Below are positions 11,983 through 22,772 of a stretch of 64,000 bases of DNA, one piece after another. Numbering within the stretch: the first letter of the stretch is position 1; every line of letters starts with the position of its first letter. Where the stretch lies: positions 64,985,224-65,049,223 of the forward strand of contig OZ024719.1 of NCBI GenBank assembly GCA_964016875.1. Reading direction: 5' to 3'. This DNA comes from Fallopia convolvulus (lineage: Eukaryota; Streptophyta; Magnoliopsida; Caryophyllales; Polygonaceae). The position numbers and the translations under genes are program-made. Under the pieces are notes generated by a model. It was not told the origin of the DNA and made no database searches. It saw only the letters and a program-made list of their open reading frames with translations.

Positions 11983-12746
11983 TGATGAAACCCGAAATAA
12001 CGAATACGTTACGAGACAAGAAACAAGATTATTATATTTGAGTGCAAACACTTGCTCCTTTATTTATGATTTTTCCGTGGTTGCGAGGTTACACACCTAC
12101 GAGGTTGATGTACAACTTCAAGAATCACACCTAGACCTCCTACAAGGCTCCGAAATCGCACCTATTGTTGCGAGGTCGATTCTAGGGCGAGGTAGATTTG
12201 GGGATATGATGTAGGGAGTTTTGTGAGTTTTTGTAGTGAGGTTTCAGGCGTGAGCGAGGTCTCTGCGCGACTTTGGGGTCTTTCTGCGGGTTTCTCCTAT
12301 CTGTAGCGAGGTCTTTTGATGATGTTCCTATCACGTCGATCTTTAACTAGCAAGAGGGTTCTTGAGTTCAAGTGGTTTTTCGACCCCTTCTTCCTACGAG
12401 GTTCTTCTCTATTTATAGAGAATTGGGGGGCCGAGTTTAGGCCAATGTTGGATGTGGGATGCTCGAAATAAGGGTTTTTGATTGGTCCATGAGTGAGGTC
12501 ACTTGTGATTGGCTTGGGAGTGAGGTTGTTGGTGATTGGTTCGGGAGTGAGGTCGCTTGTGATTGGTCTGAGCGGGCGGGCGTATTAGTAGAGTCGGTGA
12601 CGAGGTCGAGACCTCGTTCCGGGATCTTTGAGAGAATCCGTTGGGAGTTTTGTTTTTAAATAACCGAGCATGAACGTGGGTCCCTAGTTTGCCTATGGGG
12701 GCCCTCCTGGGCCCACTTTTTGCTTTTACTGTTTTGGACATCATCA
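11983..12746 (-). repeat. 3' LTR of the Tat element
   Basis: This 764-bp LTR is matched by the right LTR except for nine substitutions and a 6-bp indel near 12627. On the minus strand a TATA motif CTATAAATAG is at about 12409-12418. It sits in a small palindrome TTCTCTATTTATAGAGAA, so a TATA-like motif appears on both strands. Confidence 0.95.
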
Positions 12747-13013
12747 CAACCCCATGGCCTGGGGGCCTCGCCCCGAGGGTCGCAGGACATAAGTTCCCTG
12801 GATCCGCGAGATGCGGGGTGTTTTTTAGAGGTTATGACGTTCTCGAGGTTGGGAGGGCGCTTTGCGAGGTGTGAGGCTCTGTACTTAGGTTCTCTTCTTG
12901 TTCTGCGCGGATGAAGATTCTTGGGCCTTTTCGCCATACTTTGCTTAGTGGGCCGTCCAGGTGATACGGGCTTTAAGAAGCCTTTCGGGAGTGGGGGAGG
13001 CTCAACTCTGCTC

Positions 13014-13020
13014 TATATAA
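13014..13020 (+). promoter_or_regulatory. TATA box of the antisense accessory gene
   Basis: CTCTATATAAGGGCG is a strong plant-type TATA box on the plus strand, outside the LTR. It is followed about 30 bp later by the CT-rich TCTTCTCTCTCCAAC, a typical plant initiator and leader context. It lies 1.4 kb before the ATG at 14447, with a leader intron between. The position and orientation argue that the antisense gene has its own promoter. No transcript evidence is available here. Confidence 0.6.
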
Positions 13021-13186
13021 GGGCGTATCTCACACGCCTCCCCCTCATCTTCTCTCTCCAACATTTTCGCTCCTTCTCTCTCTTTATCTCTTCGGTTTCT
13101 TCTGAGCGGTCTCCAGACGGTTTTCGACGAGCTTTTTGCCGTTCGCCAGTTGCGCCACCGCCTCTCGTTCGCCGATCTTTAAACAA

Positions 13187-14411
13187 GTAAGTTCTTGATC
13201 TTCTTTCTCCTGTCTTTTGGTATTTTTCGCCTTTGATTCTTCCTTTGTTCGCTTTTTGCCTTGCGTGGTGTTTCGCGCCGGTGTCACGGTGGCGAAGCGG
13301 CGGTGGCAGGGTTGTGTGTTTTTGGCGTTTGCCTTTGTTATTTTTCTTTGTTCTTTCTTCGTTTCGTTTTGCATCTGGGTGGGTGTTTGTGATTTCTGGG
13401 TGTCTCTTTGTTCTTTCTTCGTTCCGTTTTGCATCTGGGTGGGTGTTTGTGATTTCTGGGTGTTTCTTTGTTCTTTCTTCATTCCGTTTTGCATCTGGGT
13501 GGGTGTTTGTGATTTCTGGGTGTCTCTTTGTTCTTTCTTCGTTCCGTTTTGCATCTGGGTGGGTGTTTGTGATTTCTGGGTGTTTCTTTGTTCTTTCTTC
13601 ATTCCGTTTTGCATCTGGGTGGGTGTTGGTGGTTTCTGGGTGTTTCTTTGTTGGCTGCGCGGCGGCGTTGGGTGTGGTTTTTGTTCCGTAGTGCCCTTGT
13701 CTCCCCTTGGTTTTTCGTTTCCTCTCCTTTCCTTTCATTCTGCTTTTTCCCCCTCTTTTTTCTTTGCGTTACACTCTGGGGGGCGGTGTTGCGGTGGTGA
13801 GACGGTGGTGGGGGGCGGTTGTCGCCGTGAGGGTACCGCTGGAATTTTGGATTTATTGCTTTTCTCTCTCTCTCTCTCCTTTTTTTTGCTTGGGGTGACG
13901 ATTAAACTTCCGTCTCTCCGCTCACCACTTTTCGAATTTCGAAAACCCTCGGGATCCCAAACGTCATGATGTCTGATTGACGGGACGTTTGGGCTTCCAC
14001 CGCTGGCTTCCACCGTTGGTTGGTCTTCTTTCTCTTTCCTTTATTTTGGCGCTTTAAATTTTTCTTTGTTGTCCTATCCTGTCAGAGTAGCCCGTAGGGC
14101 GCCACGTGGCCTTTCCTTTCATGACCTCGCGTTGCTTTGTCCCCCGAGGTTGCGACCTCGTGCTCATTTTCTCCTGAGGTTATGATCTTGCGCTTTGATC
14201 TCGGGCTCGACCTCGTCCTTCCTTTCTTCCCGGGGTCGTCCTTCCTTCCTTCGTTATGACCTCGTCCTTCCTTCCTTCCCGACCTCGTCCTGAGGTTATG
14301 ATCTCGTTCTTCGATCTCGGGCCGTTCTTCCTTCTTTCATGGGGTCATGACCTCGTGTTTTCCTCTTTTGTTGCCTTGCCTTTAGTGCCTTACTGACCTT
14401 TTCTTTTCCAG
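13187..14411 (+). other. Predicted leader intron of the antisense gene
   Basis: A consensus donor AA|GTAAGTTC at 13187 and an acceptor TTCTTTTCCAG ending at 14411 bracket 1.2 kb of T-rich sequence. It is followed 35 bp later by the accessory-gene ATG. A long 5'-UTR intron is common in plant genes. The 60-bp repeats lie inside it. Confidence 0.55.
13343..13656. repeat. 60-bp tandem repeat, about 5 copies, arranged as 120-bp dimers
   Basis: Each unit contains CTTTGTTCTTTCTTC, CCGTTTTGCATCTGGGTGGG and GTGATTTCTGGGTGT. The copies at 13381 and 13501 share one variant (GTGTCT...TTCGTTCCG), while those at 13441 and 13561 share another (GTGTTT...TTCATTCCG). The array therefore has a 120-bp higher-order period, which implies duplication of a dimer. 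Long open frames over this array on both strands are by-products of the 60-bp (multiple of three) period. Confidence 0.9.
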
Positions 14412-14446
14412 GTGCTAGCTTTTCGCGGCCTGGACGTCGTCTTTTC

Positions 14447-17185
14447 ATGCCTAGGAGAGCCTCTGCGAGCCCACCACCCGACTTTGTCTTCAATTTTCAA
14501 GAGAATTTCTATCAGGAGGTCTCCGAGTCCGTAGGAAGTGTAGAGCCTAGTGATTCTCAGAACCCGAGTTCCCCTTCGTTGGTCTTCAGCGAGCCCTCAT
14601 CCAGCGACTCCGCTGTTTCGATCAATTCGTACTTCCCCCGTCTGCGCATATATTCTGGTGTTGAAATGGCTTCCTCTTCTTCTCCTGATGTGATCGCCGC
14701 CGAGGTCGAGGCGAGGTTGGACGTGGCGATTGCCTCAGCTTCGGCCGCGTATGTGCCATCGAGCTTCCCCGAGGCCTATATTACCGACGCTGTGTCCGGC
14801 ATTCCCGTCGTCCTCAGAGAACGGGTTCCTATGAGTCCGAGCACTCCCGAGGCCTACCTGTCCGAGGGGGTGGCCACCGATTTGACGCTGGACGACCTCG
14901 CGGACATAGCTAAAGATTTCCCCTGGCCCGAGGGAGTCGAGCTGGCACTGCCAGAGGAGGAGGGGCGACCCTTGGCATCCTACGAGGGGTGTGCGGTTGT
15001 GAACCTCGTCAGTCTCCAAGCGGGCTTCAGGCTGCCCTTGGCCCAACACATCGTTGATTTCTTGTGGGCCATGGGTGTCTGCCCTGCTCAGTTGTTCCCG
15101 AACGCTTGGCGACTGTTGTGTGCTTACACAATTCGAAGCCGCGAGCTTCTGGACGAGCTGAACCTCAGCGATTTGTCGGCGTTAGTCTTGGCGAGGAGAG
15201 AACCTCGCTGTTCCCTGGTCAACCTCAGCACACCGAACGTCAAAATCATTACGACTCAGTCGAACGTCGGGATGTGGAAACCTAAATGGTTTTTGGTCCG
15301 AGACCTCAGCGGGAGATACCTTAATTTCCCTGTGGCACCGGGTAACTACGAGAGATGCGTGTGCCCGTACAAGGTTGCTGAGTTCCAGGCGCTCAAGGCC
15401 AAGTACGCCACAGCGTACCAAGCGCCATACGAGCGCTACCTTTCTCAGGACCGGCTTGAGCGGGCCGGGCTGAGCCTCAGTTTTCCTCCTCGCGAGGGCG
15501 GAGAGGGTATTTTATTATCACTATTTCTCTGATTGTTTTCTTTTTCCTTGTAGGGCTGCGGGGTTATACACCTCGTTACATTTGTTTCTGACCTCGTCCT
15601 AACCTGCTTTTTTCTTTTTACTCCTTTCTTGACAGTGGATTTTCTGCACGCTCTTACCACGACGTCGAAGGGGAAACAGCCTATGACGTCTACTTCCAAG
15701 ACCCCTGCTCCCCAGGTCCCCAAGGGGATTTCAATCAACGAGCCGAGCTCGCAGCCGAGCTCGCAGGCGAGGACAGGTACAACGCAGCCGGGGCCTGTCC
15801 CGCCAACGGCCGCGACAGGGGGAGCCCTGCCCAAGGGGAACGTCACGAGGGCGTCGCATTGGGACGTCACGGGGCCGCCCCAAGGGGAAAAAAGGTCCGA
15901 GGTGGTTCCGTCGAAAGGGGCCACCACGAAGGGGACCACCCATCCACCTCGGGCGTCTGACGACAAGGCCGGGCGGAAGAGGAAGGAAGCGGGGTCTTCC
16001 CCCGAGAAGAAGAAGAAACCCCGGTCGGGCGACCATCAACGAGGCTCGCGGGATCTGGAACTCATCCATGCCTTTAACTTCGAGGGGCGAAGTCGCGGGG
16101 ATACAGGTCCCCATCCCGCCAGGTTTCACTGCCCTGGACCTATCAGAGGGGCCCCGTTGGATTGGGCCCGGGGGGATTACAAGGAGGAAGTCGCGTGGGC
16201 CAACAACCTCACCGAGGCGGCGCTCGACGACGAGGCCGCTCGGTACTCGACCATGGTAAGCTTCTTTGTTTTTGTGTGCATTTTTTTTTTGTCTCTTTCT
16301 TGTTTCTTTTCTCATCCTTCTGTGAACTTGCAACACACCTTTTTTGATAATTACAACCGAAGTCGCATCGTCCTACTTCATTTGAGGATGGACAAGATGG
16401 AGGCGGCGCTTCGGGCCCACAGCGAGGTGTGCGAGCGACAGGCCAAGGAGCTGGCCGAGGTCGCGGAGTCGTCCAAAGCCACGGAGGCTGCGGCTAAGAA
16501 GCGGGTCGAGGCCGCGGAGGCCGCAACGAGGGAGGAGGTAAAGGCTGCGAGGGAGGGGGAGAAGAGGGCGAGGGGTGAGGCCGAGGTTCTGCGGGGCGAG
16601 GTTGAAGGACTTTGAGGCAAGCTTTCTGCCGAACATGAGTTCTTCAAGGCGAAGGAAGCGGAGTTTCTGAGGGCCGAGGAGGAGATCAGGCGCCTCGAGG
16701 GGCGCATTGTTGAGCTTAACGAGGAGGTCGTGGCCGCGGGTCCCAAGTATGTGGACTCGGAGGAGTACAAGGCGGAGCTGGTGGAGAGCGTGAGGACAAT
16801 GTTCTACCAGGCAGTCCGCATGGGCGTAAAACAGGCGGTGGCCAAGTATGGGCACCTCGACCCCCAGATCGTTTTCTTCAACCCCAACTACAATGAAACC
16901 ATTGGGGAGCTAGGGTCGAAGGATCCCGAGGGGCAATGCGATTTCTTCCTCAACGAGGACGGGACTGTGTCTAGCACCGCGCCCCCCGAGGTAGAGCTTA
17001 TTGGAGGGAACCCGGAGTTAACCTCCATGGGACCTCAGCCCGCGACCGGTGCGCCCGCGCCTCTTGCCTCCGCTGCCCCTGCTCCTGCTGAACCTGCTCC
17101 TGCTGAAGCCTCGGCTGCCTCCGCCGAAACTCCTAAGACCATCGATCTTACCGGTCCCGAGGCTGAATCCTCGAAGAAATGTTAA
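14447..17185 (+). pseudogene. Antisense accessory gene of the Tat element ('putative gypsy type transposon'/Transposase_28-like), one nonsense codon
   Basis: Exon 1 (14447-15506) encodes about 353 residues. Residues 160-290 carry the hallmarks of the plant family annotated as putative gypsy-type transposon (PF04195): GFRLPLAQHIVDFLWAMGV, PAQLFPNAWRLLCAY and WKPKWFLVRD. A donor at 15507 and acceptor CTTGACAG ending at 15635 join exon 2 in frame (15636-16255; basic, with a KRKEAGSSPEKKKKPRSG stretch). A second donor ATG|GTAAGC is at 16256. The third part (about 16390-17185) encodes an Ala/Glu/Lys coiled coil and an acidic, Ala/Pro-rich tail ending at TAA 17185. An in-frame TGA at 16613-16615 interrupts the coiled coil. 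The exact acceptor of intron 2 is unclear. The molecular function of this family is unknown, and nothing here shows transposase chemistry. The gene is convergent with pol and under its own TATA box. Confidence 0.75.
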
Positions 17186-17535
17186 CTTTTCTCTGGTGGC
17201 CCTACGGGGTTTGTAATTAAAACATCTTTCTCTTTTTTTTGTTTGGGTGACTCTACGGGGTCTGTAATCGAAACACCTGCTTTTATATTTATGTCCTTCG
17301 TCACTTTCTTTTCCTATGCTTGTTTGCTTTAAACTTTCTTGCATATGTCAGTCCTTATCCGTCCAACCCCATGGTGCGAGTGTCACATCTTTTGTGGGGC
17401 TCGGACCACACCGGGCGTTGTAGTCCTGCGACGAGGTCGTGAGCTTCTCTTCGGACCTTGTTGTTCTGGAAGTTCGTTCCGACCTAAAAATAGCCGTCCG
17501 CGAATCCTGGCGTCTTAGGGGGTTCACGAACCTTG

Positions 17536-18538
17536 CTCGTATCCCAAACGGGAAGCGAGGGGTGGAAATTCTTCCAAACGAGATTCTCCAACCCCAAGCG
17601 TGAAGCGAGGGGTGGATTTTCTTTCAAACGAGATTCTCCAACCCCAAGCGCGAAGCGAGGGGTGGAATTTTTTCAACGAGATTCTCCAACCCCAAGCGGG
17701 AAGCGAGGGGTGGATATTTTCAACGAGATTCTCCAACCCCAAGCGGGAAGCGAGGGGTGGAAGTTTTCAAAGAGATTCTCCAACCCCAAGCGGGAAGCGA
17801 GGGGTGGGTCTTTTCAACGAGATTCTCCAACCCCAAGCGGGAAGCGAGGGGTGGATCTTTTCCACGAGATTCTCCAACCCCAAGCGGGAAGCGAGGAGTG
17901 CAATTTTTCAACGAGATTCTCCAACCCCAAGCGGGAAGCGAGGGGTGGAATTTTTCAACGAGATTCTCCAACCCCAAGCGGGAAGCGAGGGGTGGATCTT
18001 TTCAACGGGATTCTCCAACCCCAAGCGGGAAGCGAGGGATGGAACTTTTCAACGAGATTCTCCAACCCCAAGCGGGAAGCGAGGGGTGGAGTTTTTCAAC
18101 GAGATCCTCCAACCCCAAGCGGGAAGCGAGGGGTGGAATTTTTCAACGAGATTCTCCAACCCCAAGCGGGAAGTGAGGGGTGGATCTTTTCAACGAGATT
18201 CTCCAGCCCCAAGCGTGAAGCGAGGGGTGGGATTTTTTTCAAACGAGATTCTCCAGCCCCAAGCGTGAAGCGAGGGGTGAAATTTTTTCAACGAGATTCT
18301 CCAACCCCAAGCGGGAAGCAAGGGGTGGAATAATTCAACGAGATTCTCCAATCCCAAGCGGGAAGCGAGGGGTGGATCTTTTCAACGAGATTCTCCAGCC
18401 CCAAGCGTGAAGCGAGGGGTGGGATTTCTTTCAAACGAGATTCTCCAGCCCCAAGCGTGAAGCGAGGGGTGGAATTTTTTCAACGAGATTCTCCAACCCC
18501 AAGCGGGAAGCGAGGGGTGGAATTTTTTCAATGAGGGA
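17536..18538. repeat. Minisatellite of about 47 bp, about 21 copies
   Basis: Units of 46-49 bp contain AACGAGATTCTCCAACCCCA then AGCGGGAAGCGAGGGGTGGA and a T-rich linker of variable length. I count 20 full ATTCTCC-type landmarks plus one leading partial unit. Variants (CAGCCCC, GCGTGAAGC) recur in groups towards the right end. The array lies exactly between the stop of the plus-strand accessory gene and the end of the minus-strand integrase. Long plus-strand open frames here are only repeat read-through. Tat-lineage 3' regions are known to be rich in tandem repeats that can seed satellites. Confidence 0.95.
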
Positions 18539-18636
18539 GCGTTTTTAGAAAAGTCTGCAATCCTTTATTTACCAACTGTGAGGAACAACGGGGATTCGAG
18601 TTTCTACATGTAATATTTTTTGAGTCGTGCGACGTT

Positions 18637-19500
18637 TCACGTTTTGCTCAGTGTTTGCCCCTCGTCGTCCCTGAGTTTGAAAGCCCTGGGCGCGACTTCT
18701 TCTCCGAGGATGTAGGGTCCTTCCCAGTTAGGGTCCAATTTTCCTCCTTCGGTGCGTCTTAGCACGAGGTTTCCCGTGGCCAAGAGGCGAGGTCTGACCT
18801 TCTTGTCGTGGTATACGGCGACACGTCGCTTGTATTCTCTGGAGCGCAGGTCCGCTACCTCGCGGATTTCATCTCAGAACTGCAGTTCGACCTTGAGGTT
18901 GGCCTCATTTTCTTTTTCGTCGAAGTTGTACACCCTTGCTGATGGAATTAGGGTTTCTACGGGAACGAGGGCTTCCGCCCCGTAGGTAAGAGCGAAAGGG
19001 GTCTCGCCCGTTCCGCGGCGCGAGGTCGTGCGATACGTCCAGAGAACGAGTGAAAGTAATTCGGCCCAGCGGCCCTGTGTCATGCCCAGGCGCTTTTTGA
19101 GGTCTGTTAAGATGCGGGCATTAACGTTTTCTACCTGGCCATTGGACTGGGGATGAGCCACGGAGGAAAATTTGAGGTCGATACCCAGCTCAGAGCAGAA
19201 AGTCTGAGTTTCTTCGCAGTCGAATTGGGGGCCATGGTCGGTCATGATTGTCATGGGGACACCGAAACGGCAGATGAGGTTCTTCCACATGAATTCGCAG
19301 ACCTTTGCCCCGGTGATTTTTGCCATTGCCTGTGCTTCGATCCACTTCGTGAAGTAGTCCACGATGACCAAGATGTATTGCACTTGGCCAACAACTTTGG
19401 GAAAAGGGCCTAAAATGTCCATTCCCCACATTGCGAATGGGCATGGCGCGTGAATGCTGCGGAGGGGAGCCGTTGGGGTGTGCTGGCGTTCCCGTGTTTC
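18637..19500 (-). pseudogene. Integrase catalytic core and C-terminal domain of the Tat element (frameshifted, one stop)
   Basis: This is the downstream part of pol. The catalytic core shows the DDE residues in WGMDILGPF (D), MTDHGPQF (D) and SNGQVEN (E), followed by WAELLSLVLWTYRTT and ETPFALTYGAEALVP. It is shifted by one frame relative to the upstream pol reading frame; the shift lies between about 19475 and 19500. An in-frame TGA at 18874-18876 separates the core from the C-terminal domain, which continues open to the stop at 18637-18639 and contains NLVLRR and LDPNWEGPY. This copy therefore cannot make intact integrase unless supplied in trans. Confidence 0.9.
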
Positions 19501-22500
19501 TGGCATCCGACGCATTTTTGGACGTAAGTTCTTGCGTCTTGTCGGAGAGTGGGCCAGAAGTACCCCAAATGGACGATTTTGTGTGCCAGAGACCTCCACC
19601 CCGGATGTCCCCCACAAACTCCCTCGTGGGCCTCGTAGAGGACGTGGTCCGTGGCTTCGGGCGGTATGCACAGCAGGTTGGGTTCAACGTAGCCCCGACG
19701 GTAAAGCTGGTCGCCGACGACGCAGTAGCGGGCAGCTTGCATTTTTAGTTTTCTGGCCAACGCGGGGTCCTTTGGGAGGATGCCGCTTTGTATGTACCTC
19801 GTTACCGGGAACCTCCAGTCCTCGGTCCTTATGGACATGACCTCGCTATCGACGCTTCGTGAGAGCTTTCTCTCCACCATTACGCGGTTTCCCACATCCA
19901 AGGGAAGCGCGGAGCCTAACCTGGCGAGGGCATCCGCTTTTGTGTTTGAGGTTCGTGGGATTGACTCCACTGCGAAGGTTTCTAGGCATGAAACCAAGGC
20001 CTTGACTTTTGCTCGGTAAGCGGGCAGAAAACCTGTTCTGGTGTCGTATTGGTCGTTGAGTTGTCGTGCCACCAATTCGGAATATGTGTAGACCCTGATT
20101 TTGCGGGCTCCGTTGAGTAGCGCCATCTCGATCCCGGCGATCATGGCCTCATACTCGACGTCGTTGTTGGTGGCATCAAAGGCGAAGTTGAGAGCATACT
20201 CCGTCTCGATTGAGGGGCCAGCAAGGAACACCCCGGCCCCGCCACCGGCGTCACATCGTGAGCCATCAACGAACACTTTCCATTCGTCCGAGCTCGTGTC
20301 TGTCTCGGGGAAGGTGACCTCCACCATAAAGTCGGCGAGGGCTTGTCCCTTCATCGCGGTTCTCGGAAGATAATTGATATCGAACTCAGAGAGCTCGACG
20401 GCCCACTTGGTCATACGTCCGGAGAGAGCGGGCTGATGCAGAATCTGACGAAGTGGGAGGTCCGAAAGAACCTGGATGGGATGTGCGTGGAAATATGGGC
20501 ATAGTCGTCTTGCGGTGGTCACTACAACCAGCGCCATCTTCTCTGCCGGGGAGTATCTCTGCTCCGCGGGCTGGAGCACGCGACTCACAAAGTATACCGG
20601 GTGCATGGCCTCTCTTGTGAGCACCGCGCTGACGGTCTCGGGACTCACCGCCAGATATAGTTGCAAATCTTCGCCCGCGTGTGGAGGTGACAAGGTGGGG
20701 AGCTTGGTGAGGAAGGTTTTTAACTCAGAGAAGGCCGTCTTGAGTCTCTCGTCCCAGACGAATTTGTCATTCTTTTTGAGGGCGGCGAAGAATGGGAGGG
20801 ACTTGTCTGCCAGGCGGGAGCAAAACCTCCCCAAGTAGTTCACAGCGCCGTTGAGTCTTTGTACCTCGGTACGAGATCGAGGAGACCTCATTGCGAGGAT
20901 AGATTCTATTTTGGCGGGGTTGACGTCGATCCCGCGCTCGCTGATCATGAATCCCAAAAACTTGCCCGAGGAAACGCCAAAAACGCACTTCTCGGGGTTC
21001 AGGCTGAGCTGGTGGTGTCCGAGGGTGGTGAAAACCTCGGCGAGGTCAGCCAGGTGCTCCTCGGGGCCCTTGCTCCGTACCACGATGTCGTCGACGTAGG
21101 CGGATACGTTCCTGTCCAGGTGATCTTTAAAAACCCGATCGACGAGGCGTTGGAATGTGGCCCCTGCGTTCTTGAGGCCAAACGGCATGACCTTATAACA
21201 GTATGTCCCCCGCTGAGTGATAAAGGATGTCTCCTCCTCGTCACGGGGATTCATCGAGATCTGGTTGTACCCCGAGTAGGCGTCGAGGAAACTCAAGACC
21301 TCATGCCCAACAGTCGAATCTACAAGTGCATCGGTCGAGGGCAGGGGGTAGCTGTCTTTGGGGCATGCCTTGTTGAGGTCTTTGAAGTCTACACACATCC
21401 GCCACTTGCCGCTGACCTTTTTGACCAACACGACATTGGACAACCATTTCGGATACTGGACTTCGCGTATGAAATCTGCGGCCAGCAGCTTGGCCACCTC
21501 TTCATTTGCGGCGGTTGCCCTTTCTTCGTTCATTTTTCTTCGACGCTGCACCACAGGATGAATGGCGACGTCGATGTTCAGGGAGTGCTGGGCCAGGGCT
21601 CGAGGCACACCTCGGAGATCTTTTGCAGTCCAGGCGAATGCGTTGCGGGACCCAGCAAGCAGGGCCTCTAGTGACGCTGCTGCATCCCCAGTGAGGCAAC
21701 CCCCGAGGTAGATCTTTTCTGATTTGTTTTTGAAGGGGGTAATCACCCTTCTTTCTGTCTCGGGAGTGGGTATTGTGAAATCCCGGACCTCGAGATCTGC
21801 TTCACCCGAAGTCTCTACCATGAACACAGAGCATTTTTGCTTAGCCGAGGTCATGTAGCAGACGCAGGCCTCTTCTTGGTTGCCCTTCACTTCTCCGACA
21901 CCCACGCTGGTGGGGAACTTCATTTTCAGGTGGTAGATGGAGACCACCTCCTGGAATTTCATCAAGGAGACTCTCCCGATGATTGCGTTGTAGGCCGAGG
22001 GCAGGTGCACCACCGTAAACTCTATTACCTCGGTTCTCGTTGTCGGGCCAGTACCGAGGGTCATCCATAGGTCTATGAGACCAGCGACATCGACCTCGTT
22101 TCCCGAGAAGGAGGTGAGCTTCCCAGCGTAGGCCCTCAAGGATGTCGCGGAGATCCCTAGCTGCTCGAAAGCGCCAAAATACATGATGTCTACGGAGGAA
22201 CCCGTGTCCACCAGTATTCGCTTCACTATTTTCGAGCCCAACTGAGCGTGTATCACCAGGGGGTCGAAGTGGGGCATATGGAGCCCTTCGGCGTCATATG
22301 TTGTGAAGGCCATACCCACGTGGGATCCTGAGGTTTGTGTCACGCTGTATACCGAGGGCTCATGGTGACTTGCCCTCGCGTATCTTTTTCTTTCCGCCTG
22401 GCTCGAGCCCGCCAGCGAGGGTCCGCCCGAGATGGTGTTGATGTACCCATCGGGCGCCGCGGCTTGCCCGGAGCGCGACTGCCTCGCCGGAGCTTGTTGC

Positions 22501-22772
22501 TCTGTGTTGCTTGGTCGGGACCGGGTTGGTTCCTGCTGCACGAGGTTAGCCCCCGACGCGGGGTTGGCGCGCTTTTTCTCGTTTGGGTTGTAGGCGGGGC
22601 CACCTTTGCCTCTGTAACCTCGTGGCTTCCCGCCGAAGCAGCTCCAACCTCCACCGCCACGGTTGTCGTAGCGGTTGTTGTTCCTATTGTCGTTGTTGCC
22701 TCTGTTATTGTTGTTGCTTTTGTTGTTGTTGTTGCTTTTGTAATCGGCGCGCCGGTCGTGAGTTTGTGTCAT
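19410..22772 (-). CDS. pol: Tat element pol: protease, reverse transcriptase, two RNase H domains, start of integrase
   Basis: An open frame of 1120 codons. Residues 1-60 are an Asn/Gly/Arg-rich tail of the gag region. The aspartic protease has LVDTGSSVDIM (active-site DTG at 189-191). The RT spans about 440-620, with the FLDAYSGYNQI block (495-505) and catalytic YVDD (559-562). The first RNase H (about 700-790) has the degenerate LYLAVS form typical of Tat elements. A second, archaeal-type RNase H runs from about 830 to 955: D836 in FVDGS, E873 in VEYEA and D947 in KADAL are present. At residue 897 a Tyr (codon at 20082-20084) stands where the third catalytic Asp is expected. The integrase zinc finger (HX3-H type with CVGC) closes the frame before the frameshift near 19490. 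Dual RNase H is established for the Tat lineage. Confidence 0.93.
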   Translation of the reverse strand: MTQTHDRRADYKSNNNNKSNNNNRGNNDNRNNNRYDNRGGGGWSCFGGKPRGYRGKGGPAYNPNEKKRANPASGANLVQQEPTRSRPSNTEQQAPARQSRSGQAAAPDGYINTISGGPSLAGSSQAERKRYARASHHEPSVYSVTQTSGSHVGMAFTTYDAEGLHMPHFDPLVIHAQLGSKIVKRILVDTGSSVDIMYFGAFEQLGISATSLRAYAGKLTSFSGNEVDVAGLIDLWMTLGTGPTTRTEVIEFTVVHLPSAYNAIIGRVSLMKFQEVVSIYHLKMKFPTSVGVGEVKGNQEEACVCYMTSAKQKCSVFMVETSGEADLEVRDFTIPTPETERRVITPFKNKSEKIYLGGCLTGDAAASLEALLAGSRNAFAWTAKDLRGVPRALAQHSLNIDVAIHPVVQRRRKMNEERATAANEEVAKLLAADFIREVQYPKWLSNVVLVKKVSGKWRMCVDFKDLNKACPKDSYPLPSTDALVDSTVGHEVLSFLDAYSGYNQISMNPRDEEETSFITQRGTYCYKVMPFGLKNAGATFQRLVDRVFKDHLDRNVSAYVDDIVVRSKGPEEHLADLAEVFTTLGHHQLSLNPEKCVFGVSSGKFLGFMISERGIDVNPAKIESILAMRSPRSRTEVQRLNGAVNYLGRFCSRLADKSLPFFAALKKNDKFVWDERLKTAFSELKTFLTKLPTLSPPHAGEDLQLYLAVSPETVSAVLTREAMHPVYFVSRVLQPAEQRYSPAEKMALVVVTTARRLCPYFHAHPIQVLSDLPLRQILHQPALSGRMTKWAVELSEFDINYLPRTAMKGQALADFMVEVTFPETDTSSDEWKVFVDGSRCDAGGGAGVFLAGPSIETEYALNFAFDATNNDVEYEAMIAGIEMALLNGARKIRVYTYSELVARQLNDQYDTRTGFLPAYRAKVKALVSCLETFAVESIPRTSNTKADALARLGSALPLDVGNRVMVERKLSRSVDSEVMSIRTEDWRFPVTRYIQSGILPKDPALARKLKMQAARYCVVGDQLYRRGYVEPNLLCIPPEATDHVLYEAHEGVCGGHPGWRSLAHKIVHLGYFWPTLRQDARTYVQKCVGCQKHGNASTPQRLPSAAFTRHAHSQCGEWTF

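Noticed and set aside
13013..13969. Open frames of 150-250 codons on both strands over the 60-bp repeats
   Set aside because: The repeat length is divisible by three and free of stops by chance; both strands give repetitive peptides and the region fits an intron.
17533..18333. Long plus-strand open frames of 139-266 codons over the 47-bp array
   Set aside because: They are read-through of the minisatellite in three frames; the peptides are only the repeated QPQAGSEGW-type unit and have no start context.
17536..18538. CRISPR-like appearance of regularly spaced repeats
   Set aside because: The variable part is only a few T-rich bases, not spacers, and the setting is a plant retrotransposon.
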